A stretch of 12,895 bases of DNA, from positions 1-12,895 of the forward strand of contig CATPAP010000190.1 of assembly GCA_955651875.1 (NCBI GenBank), given 5' to 3'. Of this stretch, positions 9,719 through 12,895 are shown piece after piece. The position numbers were made by a program, and so were the translations under genes. Under the pieces are notes generated by a model. The model was not told the DNA's origin. It was given only the letters and a program-made list of their open reading frames with translations, and searched no databases. Each line of letters begins with the position of its first letter. Position 1 is the first letter of the stretch. Source of the DNA: Candidatus Dormiibacterota bacterium. GTDB lineage: Bacteria > Chloroflexota > Dormibacteria > Aeolococcales > Aeolococcaceae.

Positions 9719-9777
9719 GGCGTTCGCCTCGCAGGGGCGTCTGCCCTTGCGGTCGTACGAGTGGGATGATCGAGGTG

Positions 9778-12522
<2,745 letters not shown>

Positions 12523-12673
12523 TCTGTCGTTTCTTCACAGACGTTGACATCTCTTTGTTGCCCTGTACTCGACAGGCGGGGTACTTGGCGGTGATGCTTA
12601 CCCGTGCCCCGACGCGTTTGCGTCGTTCAGCCCATCGTCCGGCCCAGCGTTCAGCCAAGGAGGCACCGTCCGC
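12523..12673 (+). other. Spacer after acnA with a consensus -35 hexamer and small inverted repeats
   Basis: TCTGT-N9-ACAGA (12523-12541) directly follows the acnA stop but has no T-run, so it is at best a weak terminator. TTGACA (12544-12549) is a perfect -35 hexamer. The best-spaced -10 region (about 12566-12572) is poor and is overlapped by the inverted repeat CCTGT-ACTCG-ACAGG (12562-12576), which could be an operator. This probably contains the promoter for the membrane protein gene downstream, but the exact element is not settled. Confidence 0.35.
12657..12663 (+). promoter_or_regulatory. Shine-Dalgarno AAGGAGG of the terminal membrane protein gene
   Basis: A full AAGGAGG lies ten bases before the ATG at 12674. 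The spacing is slightly long but acceptable, and it fixes the start of the last reading frame. Confidence 0.75.
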
Positions 12674-12895
12674 ATGAAGCGCGTCAGCCCTGCGTCGGTG
12701 CTGCTGCTCGTCGGCGGCGTGCTCGTGCTCGTCGGCCTGCCGCTGCAGTGGTCGACGGTGGCGACGACTGACCGCAGCATCTCGCTGTCGCTGCGCGGCA
12801 CCGACTACGCGGGCTACGACATCGTCACCACCATCGTCCTCGGCCTGCTGATGGTGGCCGCGGCGTTCGCCATCGCCGCGGGCGTGCGCTGGGGC
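12674..12895 (+). CDS. Hypothetical small membrane protein, 3'-truncated by window edge
   Basis: Seventy-four codons are present, open to the window's right edge. I do not recognise a named family. The visible part has a short basic N-terminus (MKRVSP), a first hydrophobic helix (about 8-24), and a polar loop (about 26-50) containing QWSTV and GTDYAGYD. A second hydrophobic helix follows (about 51-70, rich in Leu, Val and Ala), then an Arg-Trp. The positive-inside rule suggests the N-terminus is cytoplasmic and the loop is outside. Proteins with a helix, a short loop and a Gly-rich second helix are common as uncharacterised membrane proteins in high-GC bacteria. Translation is supported by a full Shine-Dalgarno sequence. 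Any link to acnA is only positional. Confidence 0.65.
   Translation, partial: MKRVSPASVLLLVGGVLVLVGLPLQWSTVATTDRSISLSLRGTDYAGYDIVTTIVLGLLMVAAAFAIAAGVRWG

Larger units (their letters stand above)
9531..9777. other. Divergent spacer between HNH gene and acnA
   Basis: This spacer holds the HNH-gene promoter candidate at its left end and should hold the acnA promoter. An extended -10-like TGTTACGCT is present at 9602-9610 without a good -35. The sequence GACTCA, or its complement TGAGTC, occurs three times (9642-9647, 9689-9694, 9699-9704). A CCTGCAGG palindrome lies at 9650-9657. The region near 9560-9600 is noticeably more AT-rich than the rest of the window. No further gene is seen. Confidence 0.5.

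Noticed and set aside
9688..9777. 30-residue N-terminal extension of aconitase from a TTG codon
   Set aside because: The extra residues (Arg/Pro/Cys-rich) do not resemble aconitase N-termini, and the TTG falls inside the inverted repeat.

Overview
The window is very GC-rich (about 70% by eye), densely packed, and uses many GTG starts and 1-4 nt gene overlaps. The gene content points to Actinomycetota or a related high-GC terrabacterial lineage such as Dormibacterota or Chloroflexota: a four-gene GlgE operon, a DUF222/13E12-type HNH protein, a DipZ-like thioredoxin and an AcnA-type aconitase. The phylum cannot be fixed from sequence alone. Most of the window looks like ordinary chromosomal metabolism. 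I see no tRNA, rRNA, CRISPR array, insertion sequence or phage module.

Region 1 (1-6338, minus strand) is one operon read glgE > treS > mak > glgB. Each junction is a 4-nt stop/start overlap (GTGA, ATGA, GTGA), which suggests tight translational coupling. Together the genes encode the GlgE route from trehalose to branched alpha-glucan. TreS interconverts trehalose and maltose, maltokinase makes maltose 1-phosphate, GlgE transfers the maltosyl unit onto a growing alpha-1,4-glucan, and GlgB adds alpha-1,6 branches. GlgB is cut by the window's left edge. The catalytic residues of TreS, maltokinase and GlgE are visible.

Region 2 (6339-8281) starts with a 151-bp divergent spacer. It is followed on the plus strand by a membrane-anchored thioredoxin-like protein with a C-terminal beta-rich domain and by the membrane electron carrier CcdA, separated by a single base. 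Together they hold the same three modules as the single mycobacterial protein DipZ, but split into two genes in the opposite order.

Region 3 (8282-9777) holds a lone minus-strand DUF222-HNH gene, convergent with ccdA and divergent from acnA. Its -10-like hexamer TACAAT sits so close to the ATG that the transcript may be leaderless. The spacer before acnA contains two perfect 7-bp inverted repeats that share bases, so only one could form a hairpin at a time.

Region 4 (9778-12895) is a complete aconitase gene, a 151-bp spacer with a consensus -35 hexamer and small inverted repeats, and the first 74 codons of an unidentified two-helix membrane protein running off the right edge.

I found no clearly new system. 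The observations most worth checking are the split, reversed DipZ arrangement, the overlapping inverted repeats upstream of acnA, and the possible leaderless promoter of the HNH gene.
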